A DNA stretch of 64,000 nucleotides from CSP1-5 sp964348275 (lineage in GTDB: Bacteria; Methylomirabilota; Methylomirabilia; Methylomirabilales; CSP1-5), in the NCBI GenBank assembly GCA_964348275.1, contig CAYGBT010000002.1:61958-125957 (forward strand). Direction: 5' to 3'. This document shows, piece after piece, positions 63,838 through 64,000 of this stretch. How positions within the stretch are numbered: the first letter of the stretch is position 1; every line of letters starts with the position of its first letter. The notes under the pieces are model-generated. The model ran no database searches and was not told where the DNA came from. It saw only the letters and a program-made list of their open reading frames with translations. Both the position numbers and the translations under genes were made by a program.

Positions 63838-64000
63838 ATGAGTGGGCTGATCGATCGGCGTGTCTCCCCCCGTATTTTTTGCGACCTCTGGGTGGATTAC
63901 GAGGCCAGGGGTGCCCGTGCCCAGCTGGGGCGGATCATCAACCTCGGGACCGCCGGGGTGGAGTTCGGCCAACTGGGTCCTCAGGCACAAAACGAGATCT
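63838..64000 (+). CDS. PilZ-domain protein (cut by window edge)
   Basis: 54 residues visible: MSGLIDRRVSPRIFCDLWVD with the RR...R arginine site, then NLGTAGVEF matching the second PilZ motif. Upstream leader element copy I suggests co-regulation with the bactofilin genes. Confidence 0.75.
   Translation, partial: MSGLIDRRVSPRIFCDLWVDYEARGARAQLGRIINLGTAGVEFGQLGPQAQNEI

Overview
The window is GC-rich chromosomal DNA from a free-living Gram-negative bacterium. It carries a lytic transglycosylase and an AmpG-type permease, lipoproteins with lipoboxes, the futalosine menaquinone gene mqnD, a probable selenoprotein, bactofilins and PilZ (c-di-GMP) proteins. The gene mix would suit an environmental lineage such as Methylomirabilota/NC10 or a relative; that is an inference, as no rRNA is present. 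The left and right ends are accessory, repeat-rich regions with many decayed genes. The middle (about 9.7-50.4 kb) is mostly housekeeping.

Layout. 0-2.2 kb: a chelatase-type AAA+ ATPase (cut by the edge) and its VWA partner. 2.3-3.9 kb: an ECF sigma factor operon with an interrupted DUF2938-like gene and an AhpD-like protein. 4-9.6 kb: bactofilins, PilZ proteins, zinc ribbons, gene debris, a rod-shaped structured RNA candidate and several copies of an unusual leader element. 9.7-32.4 kb: metabolic and housekeeping genes, including a PQQ sugar dehydrogenase, a three-domain acyl-ACP/acyltransferase fusion, CBS proteins, enoyl-ACP reductase, mqnD, adenine deaminase and ligA. 33.3-43.2 kb: a pyrimidine operon (pyrR-pyrB-pyrC-carA-tautomerase-carB-pyrK-pyrD) behind a PyrR-box/leader-peptide/terminator attenuator. 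43.2-44.7 kb: an EamA transporter and a TlpA-like thioredoxin whose CxxC motif is UxxC (in-frame TGA). 45-50.4 kb: aminotransferase-serA-hisZ-purA. 50.4-64 kb: a second accessory region with a cNMP-binding protein, PilZ proteins, a third bactofilin, a probably acquired xthA(pseudo)-ampG-IS remnant-mltB block, small proteins, a SPOR protein and tRNA-Lys.

Two repeat systems stand out. First, a family of leader elements recurs next to the regulatory and cell-surface genes (bactofilins, PilZ, cNMP-binding protein, sigma factor). Full copies carry a sigma70 promoter (TTGACA-N17-GATACT), a Shine-Dalgarno, a four-codon reading frame (Met-Glu/Asp/Lys-Pro-Gly/Ala-stop) and a terminator hairpin. The tiny frame stays open while its stop changes between TGA and TAG. 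Second, arrays of 7-bp units (GTTCACG, GTTCAGG, CCCCTCA and complements) sit between genes and also inside pyrC, carA and pyrK, and at the pyrD start, where they encode extra in-frame linker residues. A third family of longer palindromic repeats has copies at 24.7, 28.8 and 50.5 kb.

All calls come from reading the sequence. Family names rest on remembered motifs, and no database or structure program was run.
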